From Pacificispira sp002696645 (GTDB lineage Bacteria; Pseudomonadota; Alphaproteobacteria; UBA8366; Aestuariispiraceae): a DNA stretch of 64,000 nt. Location of the stretch: assembly GCF_048892425.1 (NCBI RefSeq), contig NZ_JBLZHU010000003.1, positions 186,001 to 250,000 on the forward strand, in the 5' to 3' direction. The first letter of the stretch is position 1. The number at the start of each line of letters is the position of its first letter. This document shows, piece by piece, positions 23,654-32,957 of this stretch. Made by a program: the position numbers and the translations under genes. Under the pieces are notes generated by a model. The model was not told where the DNA came from. It worked only from the letters and a program-made list of their open reading frames with translations, and did no database searches.

Positions 23654-24646
23654 ATGTCAGGCCATGTCGCAATTTTAGGGGGCGGTGCCTGGGGCTCTGC
23701 CCTGGCCTGTGTTGCACGCCGGGCGGGTCATCCGGTCCATGTCTGGGTCCGCGACGCCGAAACAGCGGCTTGTATTCAAGACGGGTCAAACCCCATCCGC
23801 CTGCCAGGTATCCCCCTGGCGCGCGGCATTACCGCCGGAACAGACTTGGCCTTTGCCGTGTCGGGTGCAGACTGTATCCTAATCGCGGTCCCCGCCCAGG
23901 CCCTGCGATCCGTCGCCCGGGCAGTCGCCGCCCATGTGCCTTCAGGCATGCCCATTGCGATTTGTGCAAAAGGTGTGGAACGCAAAAGCCTGAAGCGTAT
24001 GTCGGAAGTCCTGGCGGAAGAAATTCCTGCTGCGCGGGCCTGTATTTTCTCTGGACCGACCTTCGCCGGAGAGGTCGCAAAGGGATTGCCCACGGCGATA
24101 ACACTGGCGGCACAGGATCTTAAAGCCGCTGAAATTATCCAGACCGCCGTTGGATCCGGCAGCCTGCGCGCCTATCTGTCGGACGACCCGATAGGCGCGG
24201 AAATCGGTGGTGCCGTGAAGAACGTCGTCGCCGTTGCAGCGGGGATCGCGACCGGGCGCGGCCTGGGGGAAAATGCCCGCGCTGCCCTGGTCAGTCGGGG
24301 CCTGGCGGAAATGATGCGCCTGGCCGTGGCCGAAGGAGGACGGGCGGAAACCGTCATGGGCCTGTCCGGCGCCGGGGACTTAATCTTAACCGCGATGAGT
24401 GCAACATCCCGGAACACTTCTTTTGGCATCGCGCTGGGGGAAGGCCGGTCCGCGCAATCAACCCTGTCCCAGCGCAGCGCCGTGACCGAAGGATACTGGA
24501 CAGCCCAGGCCGTTGTTGCCCTGGCAGCGCGTGCGGGCATTGAAATGCCCATCGCCCAGGCCGTCAATTCAATCCTTGGGGGCGATGTCGACATTGACGA
24601 AGCGATTGGAAAATTACTGGAACGCCCCGTCACTGTTGAATTCTGA
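23654..24646 (+). CDS. gpsA: NAD(P)-dependent glycerol-3-phosphate dehydrogenase
   Basis: A 330-residue GpsA that makes sn-glycerol 3-phosphate for phospholipid synthesis. The nucleotide-binding motif GGGAWGSALA is near residue 10. The substrate lysine lies in GGAVKNVVAVAAGIATG, and other family marks are AVPAQALR, CAKGVER and SGPTFAGEVAKG. The GLSGAGDLILTAMSATSRNTSFG block completes the active site. I chose the ATG at 23654, which has GAGGA 9 nt upstream and matches the family length. It is divergent from hemC; its 3' end converges on the RND pump gene with a 55-bp gap that shows no terminator. Confidence 0.96.
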   Translation: MSGHVAILGGGAWGSALACVARRAGHPVHVWVRDAETAACIQDGSNPIRLPGIPLARGITAGTDLAFAVSGADCILIAVPAQALRSVARAVAAHVPSGMPIAICAKGVERKSLKRMSEVLAEEIPAARACIFSGPTFAGEVAKGLPTAITLAAQDLKAAEIIQTAVGSGSLRAYLSDDPIGAEIGGAVKNVVAVAAGIATGRGLGENARAALVSRGLAEMMRLAVAEGGRAETVMGLSGAGDLILTAMSATSRNTSFGIALGEGRSAQSTLSQRSAVTEGYWTAQAVVALAARAGIEMPIAQAVNSILGGDVDIDEAIGKLLERPVTVEF

Positions 24647-24701
24647 TGTTACAGCATCATGCACTCGTATGAGTTCACACATAATGGTTCTACCAAAAGC
24701 C

Positions 24702-27700
24702 CTATTCAGCCGGGACGCCAGGTTTATCCCCAGATACCACGTCTTCCCTGTTTTCAGGTGTTTGGGTGCGTTTGGACCGGCGGCTTAAATTGTCGCGCAT
24801 TTGCAGCCAGCAGGGTGTGACAACCAGGGTCAACAATGTCGCAAAGGCGAGACCAAATACAATCGCCGTAGACAATTGCACCCACCACTGTGTTGACGGT
24901 GCCCCATGCGACACATGACGGGTTACAAAGTCAATATTGACCTGCATTGTCATAGGCAACAGTCCCAGGATCGTCGTCACCGTTGTCAGCATCACTGGCC
25001 TTAGGCGCTGTGCCCCGGTCCGCAGTATCGCATCCCGCACCGTGGCGGACGATTTCTTCAATTGATCAAATGTATCAATCAACACGATGTTGTTATTCAC
25101 GACAATCCCAGCCAGGGCGATGACGCCAATTCCACTCATAACGATGCCAAAGGGCTGGGAAATAACCATCAGGCCGATCAGAACCCCAGCAGTCGACATG
25201 ATGACTGCAAACAGGATCAGGAAGGCTGAAAAGAAGCTGTTGAACTGGGTCACAAGAATGATCGCCATCAGGAACAGCGCGACGGCAAAGGCCTTGACCA
25301 GGAAGTCCTGAGCCTCCTGCTGTTCTTTGTCCTCACCCTTGAATTCCACAAAGACCCCATCTTTCAGGGGGCGTGATTCAAACCACTCCCGCAAATCCTT
25401 CACAATTGTATCGGGCAACAGTCCTTCCGCCACATCTGCACGGACGAACCCAATGCGGGATCCATCAACACGGCGCAGAATACCGGTATTGGGCTGGGCC
25501 GTGCGCGTAACAAAATTCCCAGCAGGAATGCGCCCGGACTCCGTCGTCACACGCAACCGGTCCAACTGATCTATGGACCGGAACTGCTCCGGGAACCGGG
25601 CGACAATATCGACCTCTTCATCGCTGTCATCAGGGCGATAATCAGAAATCTTCAGGCCATTTGTCACCAGTTCAATAAAGCTTCCCAGAACACCGATACT
25701 GGCGCCAAACTTCGATGCCTGCGCCCGATCAACCTTGTATTCCCATTGGATACCCGGAATGGGCCTTGAATCTTCGATATCGGTCAGCCCGTCGATACTG
25801 TCCAGTTTTTCGCGAACCTGTATGACAGCTTCATCCAACAGGTCAATATTCCGGGCCGTTAATTGAATCTGGATTGGTTTCCCGACCGGAGGACCGGATT
25901 CCTCTTCACGGACCTCAACAATAATTCCAGCCAGATCGGCGGTGCGCTCGCGAATATCTGCCTTGATATCCGCCGCCGGGCGCCGCAACTCCCAGTCCTT
26001 AAATTCAATCGATATCTTACCGATGACGTCTTCTGCTTCGTCATCCCGAACCGGAAAATTGCCGCTGGATACATAAACAGATTTAAACTCGCCCGTTTCG
26101 GCTCCCAAGGCCAGAACCCGATTCTCAACCTGGCGGGTCAAGGCATCTTTCTCGTCAACAGCAAGATTGCCCCGGGCATGTACATTCACAATCATCAGTT
26201 TCGGTTCAATTTCCGGGAAGAACTCAACGCCATGGCCTTTGACCTGATAGAGTGCAACCGTCCCCACCAGCGTGCCTGCCGCTAACAACAGCACCAGCCA
26301 GGGTGCCCGCAGACAGAGGGACAGGACAGAAACGTAAACACCCGTCAAACCGCCGACCTTGCTGGGATCCATGGTCTGGTCAACATCGCTGTCGTCAAAA
26401 TTTGAAGGGCCGGCCAGCGCCTGAGCCTTTTCCGGGTCCCCTTCGACACGTTCCAGCAGTCGCCCGACAACACCGCCTAACCAATACCCCAGAACAACCC
26501 CCAGCACAGCACCAACCAAACCCAGAACGGGCGCGATTGGGGTATTTGGTCCCATTATTTCAATGGCTATGTCAGAGACGATCCCAAATCCCACCACAGC
26601 CAGCGCGAGGGTCATCACCACACGCACCACCACGGCCAGATTGGCCCCAAGGACGGGTACGAAAATTAATGCCATCGCCAGCGACGCCGTTAATGTTGCA
26701 ATCAACGTAATGGGCAGGAACTTCATGAACTCGCCGACTACACCGGGCCAGAACAACAGGGGAAGAAAGGCCGCCAAGGTAGTCGCCGTGGACGAGATAA
26801 TGGGCCAGGCCATCCGTTTTGCCGCCATGCCGTAAGCGGTCTGCTTGGGGACGCCTTCCGTTAGTTTCCGATCCGCAAATTCTGTGACCACAATCGCGCC
26901 ATCAACCAGCATCCCGACGGCGAGGATCAGCGCGAACAATACGACCACATTGACCGTCAGCCCCATAATGGAAAGGGCCATGACCCCGGCCAGAAATGAT
27001 CCCGGAATAGCCAATCCAACCAACAGGCCACCACGCACACCCAGCGCGCCGACAACCACAATCATCACCAGCAAGATCGCAGATAAAACATTGTTCTGCA
27101 GATCCGTCAGCATGGTTCGGATGTCTTCGGATTTGTCATTGGAATAGCCAACGGTCAGACCGTGCGGCCAATACGGGCGTTCCTGCTCAACAATTTCCTG
27201 CACGGCGGCAATCGTCTCAATGATGTTTTCCCCCGTGCGCTTCACGACTTCCAGGCCCAGGGCCGGATTGCCATTGACCCGCGCAAAGGTGGTGGGATCC
27301 TTGAAACTGCGGCGAACCTGCGCAACATCGCGGACCCGAACGATGGCGTCCCCACTGTTCACGATAGGCAGGTCCAGAATGTCATCGGCAGATTCAAACA
27401 GACCCGGCACCTTAATGGCAAAGCGCCCGCTGCCGGTATCCAGCGCACCCGCGGCAACCAGACGATTTGACGCCCCGACCCGGGCCAAAAGATCTTCAGG
27501 TTCCAGGCCATAGCTTTCCACCAGTACAGGGTCTATCAGAACCTCGACAACCTCTTCACGCTCTCCCGTGATGTTGACTTCCAGAACGGTTTCCAGGCCT
27601 TCAAGCCGATCCTGCATGTCCCGTGCAATCCGCAACAACATGCGTTCCGGCAAATCACCCGATAAGGTGACGACCAGCACGGGAAACAGACTTAAGTTAA

Positions 27701-28091
27701 CTTCATTGACGGTGGGATCATCTGTATCTTCCGGCAGATCGGGACGCACCAGATCCACCTTATCGCGCACATCGCTAAGCGCCGTATCAGAATCAAATCC
27801 TGCTTCGAATTCCAAAAGAACGTTGGCCCCACCTTCATATGCGGTGGAGCGCATTTCCTTTGATCCCTCAATCCCGCGCAATTCCTGTTCCATGGGGCGC
27901 ACCAGCAGGCGTTCTGCATCTTCCGGCGAAATCCCCTCGTGATGCATGGAGACATAGATGATCGGGATATTGACGTCTGGATCAGATTCTTTCGGGATGG
28001 TGATATAGGATATTGCGCCGGCAACCAGAATGAATGCCAGAAGCCCCAGAACGGTCCGGGAATGTGACAGGGCGGCGCCGATAATGCTCAC
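24702..28091 (-). CDS. RND-family efflux pump inner-membrane transporter
   Basis: A 1129-residue proton-driven exporter of the AcrB/MexB superfamily. The N-terminal helix is followed by a large periplasmic loop, TM2-6, a second loop and TM8-12. The conserved DGAIVVTEFADRKL, LPLLFWPGVVGEFMKFLPIT and AGIVVNNNIVLIDTFDQLK stretches are visible. It belongs to the acriflavine/hydrophobe exporter group. It begins within the stop of the adaptor gene (ATGA), so the two are coupled. At 1129 residues it is longer than AcrB, with extra residues between TM6 and the second loop. Its outer-membrane partner is not encoded nearby. Substrates are unknown; the PadR gene upstream suggests induction by a small aromatic or lipophilic compound. 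Confidence 0.92.
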   Translation of the reverse strand: MSIIGAALSHSRTVLGLLAFILVAGAISYITIPKESDPDVNIPIIYVSMHHEGISPEDAERLLVRPMEQELRGIEGSKEMRSTAYEGGANVLLEFEAGFDSDTALSDVRDKVDLVRPDLPEDTDDPTVNEVNLSLFPVLVVTLSGDLPERMLLRIARDMQDRLEGLETVLEVNITGEREEVVEVLIDPVLVESYGLEPEDLLARVGASNRLVAAGALDTGSGRFAIKVPGLFESADDILDLPIVNSGDAIVRVRDVAQVRRSFKDPTTFARVNGNPALGLEVVKRTGENIIETIAAVQEIVEQERPYWPHGLTVGYSNDKSEDIRTMLTDLQNNVLSAILLVMIVVVGALGVRGGLLVGLAIPGSFLAGVMALSIMGLTVNVVVLFALILAVGMLVDGAIVVTEFADRKLTEGVPKQTAYGMAAKRMAWPIISSTATTLAAFLPLLFWPGVVGEFMKFLPITLIATLTASLAMALIFVPVLGANLAVVVRVVMTLALAVVGFGIVSDIAIEIMGPNTPIAPVLGLVGAVLGVVLGYWLGGVVGRLLERVEGDPEKAQALAGPSNFDDSDVDQTMDPSKVGGLTGVYVSVLSLCLRAPWLVLLLAAGTLVGTVALYQVKGHGVEFFPEIEPKLMIVNVHARGNLAVDEKDALTRQVENRVLALGAETGEFKSVYVSSGNFPVRDDEAEDVIGKISIEFKDWELRRPAADIKADIRERTADLAGIIVEVREEESGPPVGKPIQIQLTARNIDLLDEAVIQVREKLDSIDGLTDIEDSRPIPGIQWEYKVDRAQASKFGASIGVLGSFIELVTNGLKISDYRPDDSDEEVDIVARFPEQFRSIDQLDRLRVTTESGRIPAGNFVTRTAQPNTGILRRVDGSRIGFVRADVAEGLLPDTIVKDLREWFESRPLKDGVFVEFKGEDKEQQEAQDFLVKAFAVALFLMAIILVTQFNSFFSAFLILFAVIMSTAGVLIGLMVISQPFGIVMSGIGVIALAGIVVNNNIVLIDTFDQLKKSSATVRDAILRTGAQRLRPVMLTTVTTILGLLPMTMQVNIDFVTRHVSHGAPSTQWWVQLSTAIVFGLAFATLLTLVVTPCWLQMRDNLSRRSKRTQTPENREDVVSGDKPGVPAE

Positions 28092-29272
28092 GAACGATCT
28101 CCCGTCGTGTCGCCGACACTGACCGCCGGGGCGGGATTGGCCGGTGAGCTGGGATCTGTTGAAAGATCATCCGCCTCTACCGCCTTCACCTTAACACCGG
28201 GCGCGACAAATGCCTGTCCAACAGTGATCAGTGTCACCTGTTGCGGCAGTCCATCGATCCACATGCCATCGGCCGTATCCTCAACAATGTCGATTGGATA
28301 GAAAATGACCCGGCTTTCCGCATCAATGGCCTTAACGCCTACCGTACCCTGATCATCCAATGTCAGCAGCGCTGGGGAGATCAGATGTGCCATAACCTGC
28401 TGCGCGGGTAACCTGACTTTTGCCGTCACACCGTCCCGCAGGACAGCATTTTCATTCTCAACTTCCAATTCCACTTCGAATGTCCGGGTAGCATTATCCG
28501 CCGTTGTCGCGATCCGGCTGACGATTCCGGTCAGGCTTTCATGTGACACCAGGTCAATCGGCGCAACGACCCCCATTTCAATGCGACTGATTTCTCGCTC
28601 GGACACCTGAATGGTTACAACGATGGGGTCAAAATCAACAATCCGCGCGATTTCATCGCCCCGCTGAACATAGTCCCCAACCTCAACTGCCCGGGATTCA
28701 ATGATCCCATCGAACGGGGCTTCCAGCGTGGTGCGCGCCAAGTCCACCCGGATTTCCTCCAGTGCTGCCTTCGCAGAAGACAAGTTGGCCTCAGCTTCCG
28801 ACCGGGCCGATTCTGTTTGGAACCCTTTGCCTGCCAATTTCTTTGCCGCGTCATATTCAATCGTGCGCTGGCGCACCAGGGCCTCTGCCTTGTTCAACTG
28901 GGCATACCGATCACTGGGCGCCAGTTTCACCACCAAAGCACCCTTATCCAGGCGGCTGCTGACTTCCGCCCCAATTTCTATGACACGGCCTTCTGTTTCC
29001 GCACGCAATACAGCGCGCCGATCCACTTCAGTCCGACCGGTATAGGTCAGGATCGCCCGATGCGGCACAGCTGATGAATCCTTGATACGAACCGACGGCA
29101 GCTCCTTTGGAGCAGAGTCTGCCGGAGCGTCCGCCGCGGCATTCTGCGCCTCGGTCGTGCCCTGGGCGCTGGCGAATGGGTCATTTTCCATCTGCCCTGA
29201 ATAAATCCAAGCCACCGACAGGACCGCCAAAGCCACTGCTATGATCAAAGAGGGTTTCAATCGCACCTTCAT
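28088..29272 (-). CDS. RND efflux periplasmic adaptor (membrane fusion protein)
   Basis: A 394-residue HlyD-family adaptor. The N-terminal hydrophobic helix (PSLIIAVALAVLSVAWIY) serves as signal anchor. It is followed by the lipoyl half-motif GRTEVDRRAVLRAETEGRVIEIG, an alpha-hairpin (EALVRQRTIEYDAAKKLAG...), the second lipoyl half (LEAPFDGIIESRAVEVGDYVQRGDEIA) and beta-barrel and membrane-proximal domains. It joins the RND transporter to an outer-membrane channel. I set the start at the ATG at 29272 with AAGGAAGA upstream; a longer frame opens at 29308 but has no better site. The C-terminus overlaps the pump gene by 4 bp. It is 65 bp downstream of the PadR gene. Confidence 0.9.
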   Translation of the reverse strand: MKVRLKPSLIIAVALAVLSVAWIYSGQMENDPFASAQGTTEAQNAAADAPADSAPKELPSVRIKDSSAVPHRAILTYTGRTEVDRRAVLRAETEGRVIEIGAEVSSRLDKGALVVKLAPSDRYAQLNKAEALVRQRTIEYDAAKKLAGKGFQTESARSEAEANLSSAKAALEEIRVDLARTTLEAPFDGIIESRAVEVGDYVQRGDEIARIVDFDPIVVTIQVSEREISRIEMGVVAPIDLVSHESLTGIVSRIATTADNATRTFEVELEVENENAVLRDGVTAKVRLPAQQVMAHLISPALLTLDDQGTVGVKAIDAESRVIFYPIDIVEDTADGMWIDGLPQQVTLITVGQAFVAPGVKVKAVEADDLSTDPSSPANPAPAVSVGDTTGDRS

Positions 29273-29337
29273 CGGTCTTCCTTTGTCAGGTCCAGGAACC
29301 ACAGCCAAACGCTATGGTTCCCAATTCAGGGTCACTG

Positions 29338-29898
29338 TTATTCCGCCGCAGATGACAGGGGAGATTTTGCGTATCCCGCCACTGCTATGAACGCCTCTCT
29401 ATTGGCAACCAGATAGTCCAAGGAAGCCTGATATACGGCCATCCCAAATCCCAACACCAGACTGCGCCCCATCGTCTTTTCAAACTGCGTGCCACATTCC
29501 GCCATATGATCCAGTTTTTCCCGGTAATAGGCGATGCGGGCATCAATCACGCGGGCAATCCAGTCTGGGCTCTGCCAGTCTGCAAAAAACAATACGAAAA
29601 GCAGGTCAGATTTGATCTTATCCTCGCTGGGAATCTTTTCGCGCATCGCCGCTTCCAAATGGGACCACCCGGCATCCGTGATGTGATACACCTTCTTGGC
29701 CGGTCGCTTTTCCTGCTGATGGGCCGTGCAGGTCACAAGGCCTTCCTTGGTTAATTTCGTCAACGCGGGATAGATCGAGCCGAAACCCCCTTCTGCAAAG
29801 TGACTGAAGGGTCCCTCTTCAAAAGATTTCCGGATTTCATATCCGCTGGCATCCCCCAACATCAGGACGCCTAGACAGGTGGTTTTAATATCCATCAT
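29338..29898 (-). CDS. PadR-family transcriptional regulator
   Basis: A 186-residue regulator. The N-terminal winged helix (TTCLGVLMLGDASGYEIRKSF...GGFGSIYPALTKLTKEGLV) has the PadR signature, including the YPALTKL recognition helix and the KKVYHITDAG wing. The C-terminal half is a long helical dimerisation domain of the Vir_act_alpha_C type (AYYREKLDHMAECG). Members repress efflux or detoxification genes until they bind an effector. It heads the efflux operon and a 19-bp palindrome lies about 95 bp upstream, so autorepression is likely. ATGs at 29898 and 29895 are both usable (GGGGA adjacent); an upstream TTG is poor. Confidence 0.88.
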   Translation of the reverse strand: MMDIKTTCLGVLMLGDASGYEIRKSFEEGPFSHFAEGGFGSIYPALTKLTKEGLVTCTAHQQEKRPAKKVYHITDAGWSHLEAAMREKIPSEDKIKSDLLFVLFFADWQSPDWIARVIDARIAYYREKLDHMAECGTQFEKTMGRSLVLGFGMAVYQASLDYLVANREAFIAVAGYAKSPLSSAAE

Positions 29899-29992
29899 TC
29901 CCCGTGTGCTGAGCGCACGATTCTTTCCCAAACGCAGTATCGCCTTCGGGCAGAAGGGAAATATCCCATCTCAATTTCTATATCAAGTAAAA

Positions 29993-30011
29993 ATATATCA
30001 AATTGATATAT
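29993..30011. promoter_or_regulatory. candidate PadR operator, perfect 19-bp palindrome
   Basis: ATATATCAA-A-TTGATATAT is a perfect 9-bp inverted repeat around one base. A further half-like TATATCAAG lies at about 29979. It sits upstream of padR, where the efflux operon promoter is expected. Operators of AT-rich dyad form are usual for PadR proteins. Confidence 0.55.
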
Positions 30012-30030
30012 AGCGGATTAGGGTGTGCCT

Positions 30031-30450
30031 TCAGTTCTCTTTGGCTTCTTCAATCCAGGGAATTGCTGCTATGGGCACGCCCTCCTCAACCAGCTCTTGG
30101 GCTTCTTCACCGGTCGTTTCGCCATAGATCCCGCGTTGTTCGGTTTCGCCATAGTGAATTTTCCGGGCTTCTTCGGCAAAGCGGGTCCCCACATTTTCGT
30201 GGGTGCTTTCAATTTTTTCCCGGAATTCGCGTAACGTTTCCCGGGTTTTGCGCATGACTTCCGCCTGAGCCGACGATTGCGTTTTGCCTGAAGAAATATT
30301 CGGGCGGCTCAACGCCTTTTCAATCTTATGGCTGCCACAGACCGGGCATTCGATATCCTTGGCGGCATTCTGTGACTCGAAAGCGCCAGAATCCTTGAAC
30401 CAGCCTTCAAATTCATGATCTTTCTGACACCGTAGCGTAAAACAAATCAT
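30031..30450 (-). CDS. DUF1178 family protein
   Basis: A small (139 aa) soluble protein of the DUF1178 family. The N-terminus MICFTLRCQKDHEFEGWFKDS and the zinc-ribbon-like CPVCGSHKIEKALSRP are diagnostic. The family is widespread in alpha- and betaproteobacteria and has no assigned function. The C-terminal half is rich in charged helix and ends with the common GVPIAAIPW motif. The start is taken at 30450, the usual family start; an ATG four codons earlier (30462) has a purine-rich AGAGAA ahead of it. It is divergent from a methyltransferase gene. Confidence 0.85.
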   Translation of the reverse strand: MICFTLRCQKDHEFEGWFKDSGAFESQNAAKDIECPVCGSHKIEKALSRPNISSGKTQSSAQAEVMRKTRETLREFREKIESTHENVGTRFAEEARKIHYGETEQRGIYGETTGEEAQELVEEGVPIAAIPWIEEAKEN

Positions 30451-30470
30451 CGTTTCGACCATTTCTCTAT

Positions 30471-30500
30471 CAACGCCTCTTTGGGCAACGCCTCTTTGGG
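30471..30500. repeat. 15-bp perfect tandem duplication
   Basis: CAACGCCTCTTTGGG occurs twice, back to back, in the leader between the DUF1178 gene and the divergent methyltransferase gene. It looks like a recent slippage duplication. Confidence 0.9.
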
Positions 30501-30565
30501 CATAAGATATGATTTGGCCCCGAACGCCACCGCTTGCAAGAAAAATTCCAACTATGGGAGCCCCC

Positions 30566-31111
30566 ATGTCAGACCATTTAGTAACGAAACATGCCGGATT
30601 TCAGGACCCAAGCCCCTGGATTATGCGCTGGGCGGATTTGGCCCCGACGGGCATGTCCGTTCTTGACCTGGCCTGTGGGGGCGGACGTCATGGCAGGCTG
30701 TTCTTGGACCGTGGATTTCCTGTGACCTTTCTGGATCGAGATATCAGTGCGGTTTCCGATCTAACCGATCAGGCCGGGGCGACATGCCTTCAGGTTGACC
30801 TGGAAACAGGCGCGCCCTTCCCCTTAAGGGCACACAGTTTCGGGACCGTGGTTGTGACCTGCTATCTGCATCGCCCTATTCTGCCCGATATCTTAGACAC
30901 GGTCGCAGCCGGTGGCATTTTGTTGTACGAAACTTTCGCCCAGGGCAACCAGGCCTATGGCCACCCGGCGCGCGAATCCTATTTGCTAGCGGAGGGTGAA
31001 TTGCTGGATGCCGTGCGACAGAAATTCACGGTGCGCGCCTACGAACATGGTTATGACGCCATACCAAAGCCTGGCATTCGCCAACGCATCTGTGCAATCC
31101 GGAAATCTTAA
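30566..31111 (+). CDS. small class I SAM-dependent methyltransferase
   Basis: A 181-residue compact methyltransferase (TehB/UbiE-like size). Motif I is VLDLACGGGRHGRLFL, with the RHGR following glycines as in tellurite-resistance TehB relatives. FLDRDISAV is the acidic loop. VVTCYLHRPILPDILDTVAAGGILLYETFAQGN covers motifs II-III. The ATG at 30566 with GGGAG upstream is preferred over a longer frame that overlaps the divergent leader. It converges with the ABC-2 permease gene, overlapping its 3' end by 4 bp. The substrate is unknown. Confidence 0.8.
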   Translation: MSDHLVTKHAGFQDPSPWIMRWADLAPTGMSVLDLACGGGRHGRLFLDRGFPVTFLDRDISAVSDLTDQAGATCLQVDLETGAPFPLRAHSFGTVVVTCYLHRPILPDILDTVAAGGILLYETFAQGNQAYGHPARESYLLAEGELLDAVRQKFTVRAYEHGYDAIPKPGIRQRICAIRKS

Positions 31112-31956
31112 GGTTTCAGCTTGTATCCGGTGGCCAGCAGGCGGGCCGCGATTGAATAGAGAACCAGGAACAGCCCGGCCGTCACTGCGGCGCTGAGCCA
31201 GGGATCTGATTCCAAGCGTCCGGTTGCGGACCAGCGAAAGCCATCCACCAGATAGTAAATCGGATTAATCTGAAAAACGGATCGCCAGGGTCCTTCCGGC
31301 ACAGCGCTGAGCGGGAAGAACGTGCCGCTGAGAAAAATCAACGGCAGAACGACGAAGGTTTCCTTGCCAGAGAATGAATCCCATTTCTTGGAGAAGACAG
31401 CGCCAATCAGGCCCAGCATGGAAAAAATACCGCCTGCGATGCACAGAAAATACACCGCTGCCAATGGATGGACAGGCAGGCGCAGCCCGAACAAGGACAT
31501 AACCAGCCAAATGAAAAGGCCTATGGAGACCGAAACCGCAATTGCTGTCGCCAGATAGGCGGTCAAAATCTCCATCGGTGTCAGGGGGGCCCCCAGGATA
31601 TCCTGCAGCCCGCCGCTTTCCAATTTGTCGAACATGATGGAATAGCCTGTGGTTTCCAGCGCCCGCTGCATAACGGCAGAAATCACCAATCCGGCCCCCA
31701 GAAATTCCAGGAAATTCCATCCATCCACCGCCATACCCTGTTCCCCGGCGGCCAGGGAAAAGACCGTAGCGAACAATGCGGCCTGAATAGCGGGCCCCAC
31801 CAGTGCCATACCAAACCAGCGCAATTCGCGAATTGCCTCGCGTCGCATCAGGCCAAGCAAGCCCACCCAATTGACCCGCCCGAAATGACGCGGCCGGGGA
31901 ATGGCCCCAAAAATGGACGCAACACGCGCCACTGGGTCGGATGAAGGTGCAGACAT
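31108..31956 (-). CDS. ABC-2 type transporter permease (second of a pair)
   Basis: A 282-residue permease with six predicted helices. The N-terminus has the RHFGRVNWVGLLGLMRRE element shared with its neighbour, followed by WFGMALVGPAIQAALFATVFSLA, GLQDILGAPLTPMEIL, the LSGTFFPLSAVPEG motif and NPIYYLVDGFRW. These are ABC-2 features seen in NodJ- and DrrB-like exporters. It lies 16 bp downstream of a paralogous permease gene, so the two probably form a heterodimer. No ATP-binding subunit lies on either side; the next ABC ATPase downstream of the locus belongs to the yej system. The substrate is unknown. Confidence 0.88.
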   Translation of the reverse strand: MSAPSSDPVARVASIFGAIPRPRHFGRVNWVGLLGLMRREAIRELRWFGMALVGPAIQAALFATVFSLAAGEQGMAVDGWNFLEFLGAGLVISAVMQRALETTGYSIMFDKLESGGLQDILGAPLTPMEILTAYLATAIAVSVSIGLFIWLVMSLFGLRLPVHPLAAVYFLCIAGGIFSMLGLIGAVFSKKWDSFSGKETFVVLPLIFLSGTFFPLSAVPEGPWRSVFQINPIYYLVDGFRWSATGRLESDPWLSAAVTAGLFLVLYSIAARLLATGYKLKP

Positions 31957-31972
31957 GCCCGCGTTGCTTTCG

Positions 31973-32854
31973 TTAATTTTTCAGCTTGTAGCCGGTTGCA
32001 ACCATCCGCCAGGCAATCAGCGCCAGGACCAAATTTATGCTGAACATAACCAGCATGCCCAACCATGTCGGTGCATCCGCCACGCCAATCATGCCGCTGC
32101 GAAACCCGTCGATCATATAGAAGAACGGATTGAAATACGCGATGGTGTGAAATGGCTCGGGCAGTCGCTCAATCGAATAAAAGGTGCCGCTTAAGAATGC
32201 GAATGGGGTGATGACGAAATTGGTGATCGCCGCCATATGATCGAACTTATCCGCCCAAATCCCACCGATGATCCCGATCAGGCTGAGCATCAGGGACGCG
32301 GAAACCGCGTGATAGGCGACCAGTCCCCAATTGGCGACATGAAAGGGCACGAAAATCCACATGAACAACCCGGTCGTCATCCCAACAAGCAGGCCCCGGG
32401 AAACCCCGGCCAGCGCATAGGCTGACACCATCTCTATGGAATTGATCGGCGGCATCAAGACATCGACAATGTTCCCTTGAACCTTGGATATGACCAAAGA
32501 GGAAGATGTATTGGCGAAAGAATTCTGAACCATCGCCATGACAATCAGACCGGGTGCCAGAAACACGGGGAACAGGACGCCCCGAACCATCTCAACAGCA
32601 TGCCCCAGCGCCAGGGAGAAAATTGCCAGAAACAGCAAAGTCGTCACGACCGGCGCGGCAATCGTCTGGGTCGCGACATTCAGAAAACGCCGCACTTCCT
32701 TCATATACAGACTTTGCCAGCCAATCCAATTGACGCGCCCAAAGCTGCGGGGTCCCAGATGTCGGCCAGCCTTTGATGTACCGCCCTGGGATACGCCAGA
32801 CTGTTCCGGCGTATTCGACGCAGCATTCGGGGTTATCTCGCGAGTCAAACTCAT
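31973..32854 (-). CDS. ABC-2 type transporter permease (first of a pair)
   Basis: A 293-residue paralogue of the following gene, with the same RSFGRVNWIGWQSLYMKE start after a polar 40-residue leader. Visible stretches are APVVTTLLFLAIFSLALG, GNIVDVLMPPINSIEMV and FLSGTFYSIERLPEPFHTIAYFNPFFYMIDGFRSG. Both products end in a YKLK tail (ATGYKLKN here). The shared ends show that the pair arose by duplication and diverged. A gap of about 100 bp separates it from yejF, so it is likely transcribed separately. The lack of an adjacent ATPase means the pump must recruit one from elsewhere. Confidence 0.88.
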   Translation of the reverse strand: MSLTREITPNAASNTPEQSGVSQGGTSKAGRHLGPRSFGRVNWIGWQSLYMKEVRRFLNVATQTIAAPVVTTLLFLAIFSLALGHAVEMVRGVLFPVFLAPGLIVMAMVQNSFANTSSSLVISKVQGNIVDVLMPPINSIEMVSAYALAGVSRGLLVGMTTGLFMWIFVPFHVANWGLVAYHAVSASLMLSLIGIIGGIWADKFDHMAAITNFVITPFAFLSGTFYSIERLPEPFHTIAYFNPFFYMIDGFRSGMIGVADAPTWLGMLVMFSINLVLALIAWRMVATGYKLKN

Positions 32855-32957
32855 GGACAGGCCATCCTGTATCGGTTTCTAGGAAGTGTGCTAGAACCTA
32901 ATACCCCACCCCTGAAACACAAGCCCCCTGTTGGCACAACCCCCTGAAGAGCGGGAT

